DNA from: Oscillospiraceae bacterium
GTDB lineage: Bacteria; Bacillota; Clostridia; Oscillospirales; Ruminococcaceae
NCBI GenBank assembly: GCA_902363145.1
Contig: CABIZB010000004.1
Coordinates: forward strand, 62,001-126,000
Length of the DNA: 64,000 nt
Direction of reading: 5' to 3'
This document shows, one piece after another, positions 26,078 through 35,471 of the stretch. Both the position numbers and the translations under genes were made by a program. The notes under the pieces are model-generated. The model had not been told where the DNA came from and made no database searches. It saw only the letters and a program-made list of their open reading frames with translations. The stretch's first letter is position 1, and the number at the start of each line of letters is the position of its first letter.

Positions 26078-28327
26078 TTATTTGCTTTTACTCATAAAGC
26101 TCTCTACCGCAAACTCCCCCACAGCAGATATATTATCCAATATGAACTGCTGTGCTGACGGCTTATACAGTACCTTGATATACTGCTTCCCCGTTTGCGG
26201 AGATGTTACGTTCAAATTGTATATCCCTATCTCTTCACCCATATCCGCAGCCCTTGATTCGCTCTCCTGTGTAAGCAGCCCCGACTGCCTCAGCCACCCT
26301 GTTATTGACTTCCTGAGCGGTGCTGTTGCCATGTGCATATCCGTTTCCGTGATTATCTTTTCGGAAAATGCGGAAAGTGACAGCGATTCATTGCCCAGCG
26401 TTACCTTTCCTATCCCTGCCGATATGCCGTCAAATGCTTCTCTTATATCCTCCGCCGTTTTCATCATGTTTCGACGGAGCTTTTTTATCTCCTTTTCCTC
26501 GGTGACTGCGGCAACCTGATTTTTCTCCGCATATTCCTTGATGACCGTGATGAATGCGTTTCCGTAGCGTTCCAGCTTTGCCGCTCCCACGCCCGATACG
26601 TTCAGAAACTCGCTGTCTGTCCTCGGCAGCCTTTCGCACATATCACGGAGAGACGTATCGGTGAAGATAAGGTACGCAGGCACGCCCTGAACGGAGGCAA
26701 GCTTTGCACGCAGCGCTTTGAGCTTATCCAGCAGCACAGGGTCGCAGGCATAAACGGGAGCTCTCTTTGCTCCGGCGGACTTCGGCAGTCGTGCCATTAC
26801 CTTTTTGTCCCCCCTAAGCACGTCCAGAGCGGAGGGATTCAGCTTCAGCACGGGATATTCGTCCTCTGTCTTTTGAGCATAGCCCATATAGATAAGCTTT
26901 TCGGTTATCTGCTTGATGTTTCGCTCAGTGCTGTCCTTCATTATGCCGTAGGTACTGAGCTTGTCAAGCCCTGCGGCGGTTATGCGCTCGTTTTCCTTGC
27001 CCGTAAGGATATCCGTTATCATTTTAAGCCCATAGCGCTGACCTGCACGGAAAATGCAGGACATTATCTTCTGAGCCTCCACAGTAACGTCCTGGGCGCC
27101 CTCCTCCGAACAGCAGCAGGAGCAGTTCCCGCACTGCGAGGGCGACTTCTCGCCGAAATATTTCAGTATATAGCTTCTCAGGCACTCGGCGCAGGTGCAG
27201 TAGATCGTCATATCCTTGAGGCGCTTCAGGTCACGGTTTCTCACCTCTTCCGCAGCCTCAGGCTCCAGCTCCGACTCGTCATAGCTTTTGTTTATAAGGA
27301 ATTTTGCGGTGTTAACGTCCTGACCGCTGTAGAGCAGTATGCAATCCGCAGGAGAGCCGTCACGGCCTGCACGTCCCGCCTCCTGATAATAGCTTTCCAC
27401 GTCCTTGGGCATATTGTAGTGGATAACAAAGGAAACGTTTGATTTGTCGATGCCCATGCCGAAAGCGTTGGTTGCGACCATTACCTTGCGCCTGTCGTAA
27501 ATGAAATCGTCCTGATTTGTGCGTTTTTCCTCCTCCGCAAGCCCTGCGTGATATCTGGTAGCGGAAAAGCCCTGGCTGCACAGCCGCTCGCACACGGTCT
27601 CCACGTTTTTTCTGGTGGAGCAGTAGATGATGCCGCTCCTGCCCTCCTCGTCGTATTTTTTCACCAGTCTTTTCAGGTCGGCATATTTGTCGGAGGGACG
27701 GCGCACCTCAAAATAAAGATTTTTTCTGTCAAAGCCCGTGACCAGAGTAAACGGATCTTTAAGCTCCAGCAGGCGGGCGATATCATCACGCACCCTTTCC
27801 GTGGCGGTGGCGGTGAACGCAGTCATAACAGGTCTCTTTGGAAGCGCTGCGGCAAACCGTGGGATATTCAGATAAGAGGGACGGAAGTCCTGACCCCACT
27901 GAGAAATGCAGTGCGCCTCGTCAACGGTTATCATAGATATCTCGGCGTGTATGGCATAGTTCATGAACACCTCGCTGTCAAGGCGCTCGGGGGCGACATA
28001 AATAAGCTTGTAAGCCCCACGCTCCGCATTTTTCAGCACCGTGTAAAGCTGATTCATTGTAAGGCTGCTGTTGATAAACGCCGCAGGAATGCCCGACTGC
28101 ACCAGCGAGCTTACCTGATCCTGCATCAGCGAAATAAGTGGGGAGATAACGATAGTAACGCCCCCGAACATCAGCGCAGGTACTTGATAGCATACGGATT
28201 TTCCCGCACCCGTAGGCATAACTCCCAGGGTATCACGCCCCGACAGAATGCTGCTCACCAGCTCCGCCTGACCCTCTCTGAAATTATCATAGCCGAAATA
28301 TTTTTTCAGCACTTGGTTCTGATCCAT
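26078..28327 (-). CDS. recQ: ATP-dependent DNA helicase RecQ
   Basis: A 749-residue 3'-5' helicase for recombination and repair. Superfamily 2 motifs are present: FREGQAELV (motif 0), MPTGAGKSVCYQ (Walker A), TVDEAHCISQWGQDFRPSY (DEAH box and aromatic loop), FTATAT (motif III) and the motif VI QEAGRAGRDG. The Zn-binding Cys set (CTCAECLRSY, CGNCSCC) and winged helix follow, and an HRDC domain lies near residues 515-595. A C-terminal extension of about 150 residues, beyond the HRDC domain, is not recognised. The ATG at 28327 has no strong ribosome site. Confidence 0.95.
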   Translation of the reverse strand: MDQNQVLKKYFGYDNFREGQAELVSSILSGRDTLGVMPTGAGKSVCYQVPALMFGGVTIVISPLISLMQDQVSSLVQSGIPAAFINSSLTMNQLYTVLKNAERGAYKLIYVAPERLDSEVFMNYAIHAEISMITVDEAHCISQWGQDFRPSYLNIPRFAAALPKRPVMTAFTATATERVRDDIARLLELKDPFTLVTGFDRKNLYFEVRRPSDKYADLKRLVKKYDEEGRSGIIYCSTRKNVETVCERLCSQGFSATRYHAGLAEEEKRTNQDDFIYDRRKVMVATNAFGMGIDKSNVSFVIHYNMPKDVESYYQEAGRAGRDGSPADCILLYSGQDVNTAKFLINKSYDESELEPEAAEEVRNRDLKRLKDMTIYCTCAECLRSYILKYFGEKSPSQCGNCSCCCSEEGAQDVTVEAQKIMSCIFRAGQRYGLKMITDILTGKENERITAAGLDKLSTYGIMKDSTERNIKQITEKLIYMGYAQKTEDEYPVLKLNPSALDVLRGDKKVMARLPKSAGAKRAPVYACDPVLLDKLKALRAKLASVQGVPAYLIFTDTSLRDMCERLPRTDSEFLNVSGVGAAKLERYGNAFITVIKEYAEKNQVAAVTEEKEIKKLRRNMMKTAEDIREAFDGISAGIGKVTLGNESLSLSAFSEKIITETDMHMATAPLRKSITGWLRQSGLLTQESESRAADMGEEIGIYNLNVTSPQTGKQYIKVLYKPSAQQFILDNISAVGEFAVESFMSKSK

Positions 28328-28455
28328 TTAAACAACCATCTCTCTGCAAAATAACACTGATATCATTATATCATCTTTTAAGAGAAAAGGCAAATATTTT
28401 CGGGGACAATGATTAAAACAACCGGTATTTTAGCCAATCCCCACCGCAGAGCTAA

Positions 28456-28555
28456 TACTAATCACCAATTAAAAACTATACAAAAAATTGAGCATAATCT
28501 TGCGTATATGGATTATGTGATGATTTTTTGTCTATAGTTTTATTGGTGATTAGTA
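28456..28555. mobile_element. MITE family A, copy A3
   Basis: A 100-bp palindromic element with both ends TACTAATC/GATTAGTA. Flanks are TAA on the left and TTA on the right, so no simple direct duplication. It directly abuts element C3, whose first bases (before GGTGTCTCC) are missing. Confidence 0.85.
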
Positions 28556-28558
28556 TTA

Positions 28559-28903
28559 GGTGTCTCCTTTGCATGGTACGGACTTTATAAAAATGAAAAG
28601 TGTATTTGTCCGTACCTGCGCCTTACGGCGGAAAGCAGAAATGCAATTTTTTCAAAACAGCTCTCAGTTTCAAGCCGCCTGCAATAAAAAGCTTTTAATT
28701 TGTTTGAGATGAGATGCTAGCTTGAATTGTTTTTTATTTTCGGTGCAGGCGGCTTTGTGGATTTATAATTTGTCGGCTTTAGCCTTAATTGCATTGACCG
28801 CTCGCAAACGGATTTCGCTGCTTGCTAGCAGCGACCGGATGGCTTTGCCCTCAGTGGACTTCCTAAACCCTTTACCTTGCTTTCATTTGTGCTGACTTTT
28901 TTA
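28559..28903 (+). repeat. Structured intergenic element C, copy C3
   Basis: Starts at GGTGTCTCC right after MITE A3. It retains TACGGAC/GTCCGTA, the GCGCCTTACGGCGG box, GCCGCCTGCA/TGCAGGCGGC and the TCGCTGCT/AGCAGCGA hairpin (28815-28834). It lacks the second-to-last variable hairpin of C1 and ends with the CATTTGTGCTGAC tail and T run. It fills the gap between recQ and the deacetylase gene. Confidence 0.8.
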
Positions 28904-28916
28904 TTTGTCCGCCTAA

Positions 28917-28946
28917 CAAAAAAGGCTGCCGCAAAATGCAGCAGCC
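28917..28946 (-). terminator. Terminator of the GH43/deacetylase operon
   Basis: On the minus strand GGGCTGCTGC...GCGGCAGCC is followed by six T. Confidence 0.88.
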
Positions 28947-28953
28947 CGAAATA

Positions 28954-29577
28954 TCACTTTCCGTCACTTAAAACATTGGTGTAAATAACTCCGCTCTTGG
29001 GAACAACTCCGCATTTCTCAAAAAGCTCTTCAACGGTAACAAGCTCATAGCCCTCTTCCCTCAGAGCAGGGATAAGCCTGTCAAGCGCTTTTACGGTGTT
29101 AATGTTGCCCTCCATGTCGTGGAGAAGTATCACGTCCCCGTGCTGCGCCTGAGCCATGGTGGTGTCAAAACGCTGCTCTGCCGAAACGCTGTCCTCCCAG
29201 TCTGTGCAGCCCTTTCCGCATATGAATGTGAGAGGTATGGTGCTGTACATCAGGTCATTCAGAGCTATGTACGGGGGACGGAAAAACTTGGGCGCTCTGC
29301 CTGTGATGCCGATTATCTTTTCTGTGGTGAAATCTATCTCAGCGGTCATTTCCTCGGCGGTAAGCTGGGGGAACGCTGTGTGTGTGCGGGAATGGTTTTC
29401 TATCTCGCAGCCCATTTCCACAGCCCTTTTGACCACCTTTGCGCTTTCCTCGTTGATGTTGTTGCCCTCAAGGAAAAATGTGCCCACGGCGCTGTGCTTT
29501 TCAAGCACGTCCAGAACCATTGGAGTAGTGACGGTGTTGGGGCCGTCATCAAACGTGAGAGCTATATATTTTGCCAT
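28954..29577 (-). CDS. Polysaccharide deacetylase (NodB-type)
   Basis: A 207-residue carbohydrate esterase 4 family protein. Motif 1 TFDDGPN at residues 8-14 provides the base and metal Asp, motif 2 HSRTH provides metal His residues, and motif 3 RPPY is present. There is no signal peptide or membrane segment, so it is predicted to be cytosolic or to act on intracellular or imported acetylated sugars. The start at 29577 follows AAAGGG; a GTG at 29586 is too close to that site. It lies 13 bases after the GH43 gene, so deacetylation of acetyl-xylo-oligosaccharides is a plausible joint role. Confidence 0.88.
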   Translation of the reverse strand: MAKYIALTFDDGPNTVTTPMVLDVLEKHSAVGTFFLEGNNINEESAKVVKRAVEMGCEIENHSRTHTAFPQLTAEEMTAEIDFTTEKIIGITGRAPKFFRPPYIALNDLMYSTIPLTFICGKGCTDWEDSVSAEQRFDTTMAQAQHGDVILLHDMEGNINTVKALDRLIPALREEGYELVTVEELFEKCGVVPKSGVIYTNVLSDGK

Positions 29578-29590
29578 TTTACTCACCCTT

Positions 29591-31051
29591 TCAATAGCTT
29601 ATGCGCAGGTCGGTAAACTCGGCGCTGCCCTTGACTGCATACATACCGATGACAGTTCCCGTAAATCCGCCGCAGACCTCGCTGGAAAGATACTTGGACA
29701 TTGCAAAGCCCATGGGTATCTCCTCACCCTGCGATTGCACGAAGAATTTATACACCTGGCTGTCGGAGCGGATAATGAGCTTTGCGCTGCCCGAGGGTAT
29801 CTGCACAGCCTTTTCAACGTGCCTGATGCCGCCGATATTCAGCCTGAGGATAGCCTCATAGCCGCTCTCGTTCTTTCTAAGTGCCAGGTCATAATGCTCT
29901 GTCTCGCAGGAGTAAACGGTAAGTCCGCCCTCTCCGTCGGAAACGCTTACGCTGACGGAGCAGTCCATATCAAAATCACGCTGGCGCACGCCTGCAAATG
30001 TGGGAGAAGCCACATCGTCAAGGGTAACGTCCGTGCCTTTAAGAGTTATCTTGTCCTTTGTTATGCTGTAGTTTTCGGTGTGGGGGTGGCGCAGGTGGCA
30101 GATGTCGTGACCAATATTTTCAAGAGTGTAGGTCTTGAGAGGCAGCTGCGCAAAGTCGCCCGACAGCTCGTAGCTTTCCTCGCAGGTGCCGTTTCCTGCG
30201 GTGAACCAGCCGTCCTTGTGGAAGGTAACGGGGATAAGGAAACACTCTCTTCCAAGGTGGTGATATGTCATCCACATATGTATCTGGCGGAAACCGAGAC
30301 AGATGATGTGCCACTCGCCGTTTTTGTCCTGTATAAGGTCGCCGTGACCGATGCCCTGAATGATAAAGGGCGCTTTGTTGCGGTTTGTCAGCACGGGATT
30401 GTGGGGATAGCCCTCGAACTTGCCCCAGACGCTTTCGCTGCGTGCATAGGTTATCATATGACCATACTCAGTGCCGCCCTCTGCTGCCATGAGATAATAA
30501 TACTTGCCGATCTTGTACATATGGGGGCTTTCAAGGTATCTTCCGCCCGAGCCCTGCCATATACATCTGCTTTCGGTGAGCTTTTCGCCTGTTTCAATGT
30601 TTATCTCGCACTGAACAACACCGCCCTTGCCCTCGCAGTCGGTGCCGTTGCTGATGAAGAAGGCTCTGCCGTCCTCGAAGTAAAGCGAGGGATCAATGCC
30701 GTCCTGGTCGATGGTGATGGGGTCGGACCATTCGCCGTGAATATCATCGGTGTAAACGTAGAAATTCCTGTGAGTGGTGTCGTTGGTCGTTACCATGTAA
30801 AATCTGCCGTTGTTGTAGCGGATAGTGGGCGCAAAAACTCCGCCTGAGCTGTTGACCTTTTCAAGCTCGACCTGATTTTTGCGGGTAAGAACATGGCCTA
30901 TCTGAGTCCAGTTAACAAGGTCATCGCTTTCAAAGAGGGGCACTCCCGGGAAATACTGGAATGAGCTGCATACCAGATAAAATTTGCCATTGGCATAGCA
31001 AACGCTGGGATCGGGGTAAAAGCCTTTTACAACGGGGTTGGTGTATATCAT
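29591..31051 (-). CDS. Glycoside hydrolase family 43 (beta-xylosidase / arabinofuranosidase type)
   Basis: A 486-residue enzyme without a signal peptide. The five-bladed propeller has GFYPDPSV (general base Asp), DGIDPSLYFEDG (pKa-setting Asp) and LESPHMYK (general acid Glu); a C-terminal beta-sandwich of about 180 residues follows, as in xylan beta-xylosidases. It probably cleaves imported xylo-oligosaccharides in the cytosol. It is upstream of, and co-transcribed with, the deacetylase gene. The exact specificity (xylose, arabinose) is not determinable. Confidence 0.92.
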   Translation of the reverse strand: MIYTNPVVKGFYPDPSVCYANGKFYLVCSSFQYFPGVPLFESDDLVNWTQIGHVLTRKNQVELEKVNSSGGVFAPTIRYNNGRFYMVTTNDTTHRNFYVYTDDIHGEWSDPITIDQDGIDPSLYFEDGRAFFISNGTDCEGKGGVVQCEINIETGEKLTESRCIWQGSGGRYLESPHMYKIGKYYYLMAAEGGTEYGHMITYARSESVWGKFEGYPHNPVLTNRNKAPFIIQGIGHGDLIQDKNGEWHIICLGFRQIHMWMTYHHLGRECFLIPVTFHKDGWFTAGNGTCEESYELSGDFAQLPLKTYTLENIGHDICHLRHPHTENYSITKDKITLKGTDVTLDDVASPTFAGVRQRDFDMDCSVSVSVSDGEGGLTVYSCETEHYDLALRKNESGYEAILRLNIGGIRHVEKAVQIPSGSAKLIIRSDSQVYKFFVQSQGEEIPMGFAMSKYLSSEVCGGFTGTVIGMYAVKGSAEFTDLRISY

Positions 31052-31210
31052 TAAAATTCCTCGCTTTCATTGATTATCCAAAGCCTTGCGGAACGCTTAG
31101 GGATCGGTATAAGGAAATTGTAACATTTATTGGCAGGCAAGTCAATAGAAATAATGTGGATATGGGAGAAAAAGCATAGCTTTCAAAGGCTGATTTTCCC
31201 ATGTGGGAGA

Positions 31211-31252
31211 AATAAAAAAGTCAGCACAAATGAGAGCAAGGCAAAGGGTTTA
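31211..31252 (-). repeat. Element C tail fragment, broken by MITE B3
   Basis: About 40 bases matching the inverted 3' tail of element C (AGTCAGCACAAATGAGAGCA, then AAAGGGTTT). The rest was replaced or removed where MITE B3 begins. Confidence 0.7.
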
Positions 31253-31513
31253 TACTAATCTTTAATCGTTCTATAGACAAAGCCGACAGATGAAATAAGA
31301 CCGGTCTGGGAAAGCGACTGCAGGCGGGCTTGTCGCCCGGCAATGGAGCTTGACGAAGAATGGGCTTATACTAAGCACCAATTAAAAACTATACAAAAAA
31401 TTGAGCATAATCTTGCGTATATGGATTATGCGATGATTTTTTGTCTATAGTTTTATTGGTGATTAGTATTATTTCAGCCGAGGATTTGTCTATAGGTTGA
31501 TTGAGGATTAGTA
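31253..31513. mobile_element. MITE family B, copy B3, interrupted by MITE A4
   Basis: 261 bases in total; removing MITE A4 plus one TTA leaves a 158-bp element matching B1 end to end. Its own flanks are TTA on the left and TAA on the right. Confidence 0.9.
31369..31468. mobile_element. MITE family A, copy A4, nested inside MITE B3
   Basis: A 100-bp palindromic element inserted in the sequence GGGCTTATTTCAG of B3, with a clean TTA duplication (31366-31368 and 31469-31471). The uninterrupted B1 and B2 copies show the empty site. Confidence 0.93.
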
Positions 31514-31550
31514 TAAGTCTGGCAAGCCGCAAACCACCCCTATAAAAACA

Positions 31551-31586
31551 AAAAGGGCTTTTACAGCTCAATGCCGTAAAAGCCCA
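31551..31586 (-). terminator. Terminator of the lysC-citrate synthase transcript
   Basis: On the minus strand GGGCTTTTAC...GTAAAAGCCC is followed by TTTTTG. Confidence 0.9.
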
Positions 31587-31606
31587 ATAATCTATATATT
31601 TATATA

Positions 31607-32944
31607 TTATCTGTTGTTAAGAGGAATATAAGCCTTTTCCTTGCTTACACTCTTGTATGCAGGACGGATTATCCTCTTGCCTGTCATGCTCTCCTCAAAG
31701 CGGTGAGCGCACCAGCCTGCCATTCTGGAAACGGCAAAGAGAGGTGTGAACAGATCCTCGGGAATGCCCAGCATCTTGTAAACAAAGCCGCTGTACATAT
31801 CCACGTTGGCACACATCTTCTTCTCGTCGCCCTTTACTTCCTTGAAAAGCTCGGGAGTAAGGCGCTCGATCATCTCCAGCAGACGGTATTCTGCCTCGAA
31901 CTCGCTGCCGATAGCCATTTTTGCTGCGTTCTGCTTCAGGATAACGGCTCTGGGGTCGGAAAGGGTATATACCGCATGACCCATACCGTAGATAAGTCCT
32001 GTGCCGTCGCCTGCTTCCTTGCGGAGGATCTTCCTCAGGAAATCTGCGACCTCGCCCTCATCGTCCCAGTTCTTTACGTTGTCCTTTATGTACTGGTGCA
32101 TCTGAATTACCTTGTGGTTAGCGCCGCCGTGACGGGGGCCCTTCAGTGAGCCGATAGCTGCGGAATATGCCGCATAGGGGTCGGTGCCCGAAGATGTAAG
32201 CACACGGCAGGTAAAGGTGGAGTTGTTTCCTCCGCCGTGCTCTGCGTGGAGCATGAGCATAACGTCCAGGAGCTTTGCCTCCTCATCGGTGAACTGCCTG
32301 TCGGGACGGAGCATCGAAAGAATGGTCTCCGCTGTGGACTGACCGGGGATAAGGGGGTGCATGAACATTGACTTGTGGTTATAATATCTCTGCTTTACAT
32401 GGTAAGCTGATACCATGATAACAGGCATTTTTGCGATAATGGAGACGGCTGTATCTACCTCGTGCTTTACCTCGGTATTATCGGGCACATCATCATATGA
32501 GTAAAGCGCCAGCACCGCACGGGACATCTTGTTCATGATGTTCTTGGAGGGAGCCTTGAGTATCATATCCTCAAAAAAGCCCTCGGGAAGCTCACGGTTA
32601 TTGTCCAGCAGCTCTCTGAAATTTTCCAGCTGATGCTCTGTGGGGAGCTTGCCGCCAAGGAGAAGATAAGCTATCTCCTCGTAGCCGAAACGGTTCTCGG
32701 CAACAACATTTGAAACCAGGTCATTTATGTTGTAGCCTCTGAAAACCAGCTTTCCCTCATCGGGGGACTTTTCGCCCTCGTTGATAACGTATCCGTGAAC
32801 GTTGCATATATTTGTAACGCCTGCCATAACGCCTGAACCGTCAGGATTTCTGAGGCCCCTCTTTACATTGAACTTCTCGTAATATTTGGGGTCTATTCTG
32901 TTGTTGGCAGTGTATGCCTCATACAGGCTGTTTATATCGCCCAT
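31607..32944 (-). CDS. gltA: Citrate synthase
   Basis: A 445-residue enzyme making citrate from oxaloacetate and acetyl-CoA. Motifs: LVFRGYNINDLV, MLHAEHGGGNNSTFTCRVL with the catalytic His region, KGPRHGGANHKV, and the catalytic YGMGHAVYTLSDPRA. The start at 32944 (MGDINS) follows AAAGGCGG; upstream in-frame starts overlap the end of the aspartokinase gene. It is 25 bases after lysC, so the two are co-transcribed, an unusual pairing that links oxaloacetate use to aspartate-family amino acids. Confidence 0.95.
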   Translation of the reverse strand: MGDINSLYEAYTANNRIDPKYYEKFNVKRGLRNPDGSGVMAGVTNICNVHGYVINEGEKSPDEGKLVFRGYNINDLVSNVVAENRFGYEEIAYLLLGGKLPTEHQLENFRELLDNNRELPEGFFEDMILKAPSKNIMNKMSRAVLALYSYDDVPDNTEVKHEVDTAVSIIAKMPVIMVSAYHVKQRYYNHKSMFMHPLIPGQSTAETILSMLRPDRQFTDEEAKLLDVMLMLHAEHGGGNNSTFTCRVLTSSGTDPYAAYSAAIGSLKGPRHGGANHKVIQMHQYIKDNVKNWDDEGEVADFLRKILRKEAGDGTGLIYGMGHAVYTLSDPRAVILKQNAAKMAIGSEFEAEYRLLEMIERLTPELFKEVKGDEKKMCANVDMYSGFVYKMLGIPEDLFTPLFAVSRMAGWCAHRFEESMTGKRIIRPAYKSVSKEKAYIPLNNR

Positions 32945-32969
32945 ATTTTCAGCCGCCTTTCTTTTTAAA

Positions 32970-34292
32970 TTACTCCTGGGGAAGAACGAACATATCGTAG
33001 ATAGCTCTTGTTGCTGTCTCGAAATCCTCTTCCTCAACGCCGATGATGATGTTAAGCTCGGAGGAGCCCTGGTCGATCATCTTAACATTGACTCTTGCGT
33101 GTGCAAGGGCGCTGAACAGTCTGCCCGCAGTACCTCTCGCCTTTCTCATGCCTCTTCCCACAACGGCAATAAGAGCAAGATTGTTCTCAATCTCGATCCT
33201 GTCGGGGTGGCATCTGTTGTTTATCTCGTCAATGATGGTCTTTTCCTTGCCGATGATAGCCTCGCTGCTTACAACGACGCTCATTGTATCAATACCTGAG
33301 GGCATATGCTCGAAGCATACGTTGCTCTTTTCAAGGGCACGGAGAACATTCTTTCCGAAGCCGACTGCGGAGTTCATCATATCCTTTTCAATCTGGATAA
33401 CGGAGAAGCCCTTCTTGCCCGCAATACCTGTGATGGTGTATTTGCTGGTCTCGGCAGTGTCGGAAACGATGAGAGTGCCTCTGTCCTCGGGGTGGTTGGT
33501 GTTCTTAATGTTTATGGGAATGCCTGCCTGTCTTACAGGGAAGATAGCGTCCTCGTGGAGAACGGTAGCGCCCATGTATGCAAGCTCTCTCAGCTCTCTG
33601 TAGGTGATAGTTGTGATAGGCTTGGGGTGGTCAACGATCCTGGGGTCGCAGATAAGGAAGCCGCTTACGTCAGTCCAGTTCTCATAAAGAACAGCGTTGA
33701 CAGCATTTGCAACGATAGAACCTGTAACATCGGAGCCGCCTCTGGAGAAGGTCTTGATGGTGTCGTTGGGCATTGAGCCGTAGAAGCCGGGGATAACGGC
33801 GTGCTCAAGGGAAGCAAGCTTGGGAGCCAGCAGAGAGCGTGTTGTCTCAAGGTCAAAGGAGCCCTTTTCGTCAAATCTGATATAGCCTGCGGGGTCAACG
33901 AAATCGTAGCCCAGATACTTTGCCAGAACGATGGAGTTAAGATATTCGCCACGGCTTGCAGCGTAGTCACGGCCTGCTCTGTGGGCAAATGCGTTCTTGA
34001 TGTTAGCAAATTCTGTTTCGAGAGAAAGGTCAATGCCCAGCTCGGAGATGATGCCGTCGAAGCGCTCCTCGATAGCGGCAAACTCCTTGTCAAAGCTTTC
34101 GCCCTTTACAGCCAGGTCATAGCAGCCGTAGAGCATATCGGTGACTTTGATATCGCCGCTGAAGCGCTTTCCGGGAGCGGAAGCGACAACGAATCTTCTT
34201 GCGGGGTCTGCAAGAACGATGTCGGCAACTTTCTTAAACTGTCCTGCGTCGGCGAGAGAGCTTCCGCCGAACTTTACAACCTTAGTATCCAT
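32970..34292 (-). CDS. lysC: Aspartate kinase
   Basis: A 440-residue enzyme for the first step of lysine, threonine and methionine synthesis. The N-terminal amino-acid kinase domain starts VVKFGGSSLADAGQFKKVA and includes SRGGSDVTGSIVANAV; two ACT domains follow from about residue 290 (TGIAGKKGFSVIQIE; NLALIAVVGRGMRKARGTAGRLF), the feedback-control part. The leader is about 100 bases, too short for a lysine riboswitch, and has a small GCCGC/GCGGC hairpin just before the ribosome site (GGAG). Confidence 0.95.
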   Translation of the reverse strand: MDTKVVKFGGSSLADAGQFKKVADIVLADPARRFVVASAPGKRFSGDIKVTDMLYGCYDLAVKGESFDKEFAAIEERFDGIISELGIDLSLETEFANIKNAFAHRAGRDYAASRGEYLNSIVLAKYLGYDFVDPAGYIRFDEKGSFDLETTRSLLAPKLASLEHAVIPGFYGSMPNDTIKTFSRGGSDVTGSIVANAVNAVLYENWTDVSGFLICDPRIVDHPKPITTITYRELRELAYMGATVLHEDAIFPVRQAGIPINIKNTNHPEDRGTLIVSDTAETSKYTITGIAGKKGFSVIQIEKDMMNSAVGFGKNVLRALEKSNVCFEHMPSGIDTMSVVVSSEAIIGKEKTIIDEINNRCHPDRIEIENNLALIAVVGRGMRKARGTAGRLFSALAHARVNVKMIDQGSSELNIIIGVEEEDFETATRAIYDMFVLPQE

Positions 34293-34390
34293 ATACGAAC
34301 TCCATTCCGCCGCTTAGCGGCTAAGAAAAAATATACTCATTCAAAAGCGCCCGTTCATCTTCCAAAATGATACAGAGACACAATATAATA

Positions 34391-34419
34391 ATTATATCCG
34401 AACTTGGAAAAAAAATCAA
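34391..34419 (-). promoter_or_regulatory. Promoter of lysC-gltA
   Basis: Minus-strand TTGATT at 34414-34419, a 17-base spacer and TATAAT at 34391-34396. Confidence 0.82.
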
Positions 34420-34622
34420 TCGACATATAAGACAAATTTTAATGCAAATTTCGTGTCTCTTTGTGAAATACTACTGTTTTTCTGTGGCGGACAAGTTATA
34501 ATAACTGTTTGCAGAGGCAAACCGAAACTTCTGCAATAAGCGGAGGGGAGAAATTCATAAAAAAAGCAGGCACAGGAAAAACCTGCGCCTGTCGGCATAT
34601 GATAGGGCGATAAGCAAAGTTA

Positions 34623-34994
34623 AAAGTCGGCACAAATGAGAGCAAGGTAAAGGGTTTGGGTCAAGCCTTTTTCCCGAAAGGCTTGCGGGTGTCCAGAGGG
34701 CAGAGCCATCTGGTCGTCCTCCGCAGAGGACGAAATCTTTTCACTTGCGGTAAAGTCTTGTAATACTAAAGCCGACAGATTAAAAATCCCAAAGCCGCCT
34801 GCACCGAAAATTTAAAAGCTTGCAAATGAATATAATATTTCAATTTAAGCAAAAACATTTTCATGCAGGCGGCTTGAAACTGAGAGCAATTTCGCAGAAA
34901 TTGCGTTTCAGTTTCCGCCGTAAGGCGCAGGTACGGACAAACTAACGATTTAATTTGATATGTCCGTACCGAATGCAAAGGAGACACCACCAGG
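34623..34994 (-). repeat. Structured intergenic element C, copy C4 (inverted)
   Basis: Read on the minus strand it follows the order of C1 but with compensatory stem changes: GAAACTGA/TCAGTTTC instead of GAAACCA/TGGTTTC, an inner GCAATTTC/GAAATTGC, TCGTCCTC/GAGGACGA (plus coordinates 34714-34733) instead of TCGCTGCT/AGCAGCGA, and a CAAGCCTT/AAGGCTTG hairpin before the tail. TACGGACA/TGTCCGTA and GCCGCCTGCA/TGCAGGCGGC are kept. Confidence 0.82.
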
Positions 34995-35025
34995 TGGGAA
35001 GTATTAACCAAAGGTTAATTAAACT

Positions 35026-35285
35026 AAAGCAAGGGCAAAAAACGGCATTCCCCTTCCCCCTGATGGTTTCTCCATGCCTTGAAAAAGGCAAGCACTCATC
35101 TCTTCCTTGAACCCCTATTCCCTACCGTTTTTTATCCCCCTACATTTTGCTTGCCGCCGGAGACCGAACCCCATTCATCTGTTTGTACCTTTTTCTATAG
35201 CTATGTTTTCAGGTTTGGGCTTCAATCCGTTCTTTTATTTGCTGTTCTTTGGTTAATTTGAGAGCAATTTTATAAGAATGTCCTT
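35026..35285 (-). repeat. Repeat unit D, copy D4 (inverted), fused to C4
   Basis: Matches D2 at 25408-25655 on the opposite strand, with an extra hairpin (GCTTGCC.../GGCA region near 35075-35095) and a TTAACC/GGTTAA insertion between D and C. The remaining 35286-35471 holds further diverged bases, including a copy of the GTAAACG/GTTTACC-type hairpin of C2 near 35415-35440; I see no gene there. Confidence 0.7.
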
Positions 35286-35471
35286 TGCCTTATTATTGGA
35301 TTTTACGTGTTATATCGAGTATCTGCTGTTTGTTTTGCTTGGCTCTGCGGTGGGGGATTGGCTAAATTGTCCGTTATAAACCTAATTACGATATCTGTCA
35401 GCAAGCGGATTTTGTAGGTAGCCGCAGTTTACCACTGCGGCTTCAGCGTGGCTCAGCCTTTTACCATTTCC

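Noticed and set aside
34293..34396. Lysine riboswitch upstream of lysC
   Set aside because: The leader is only about 100 bases and lacks the conserved L-box elements.
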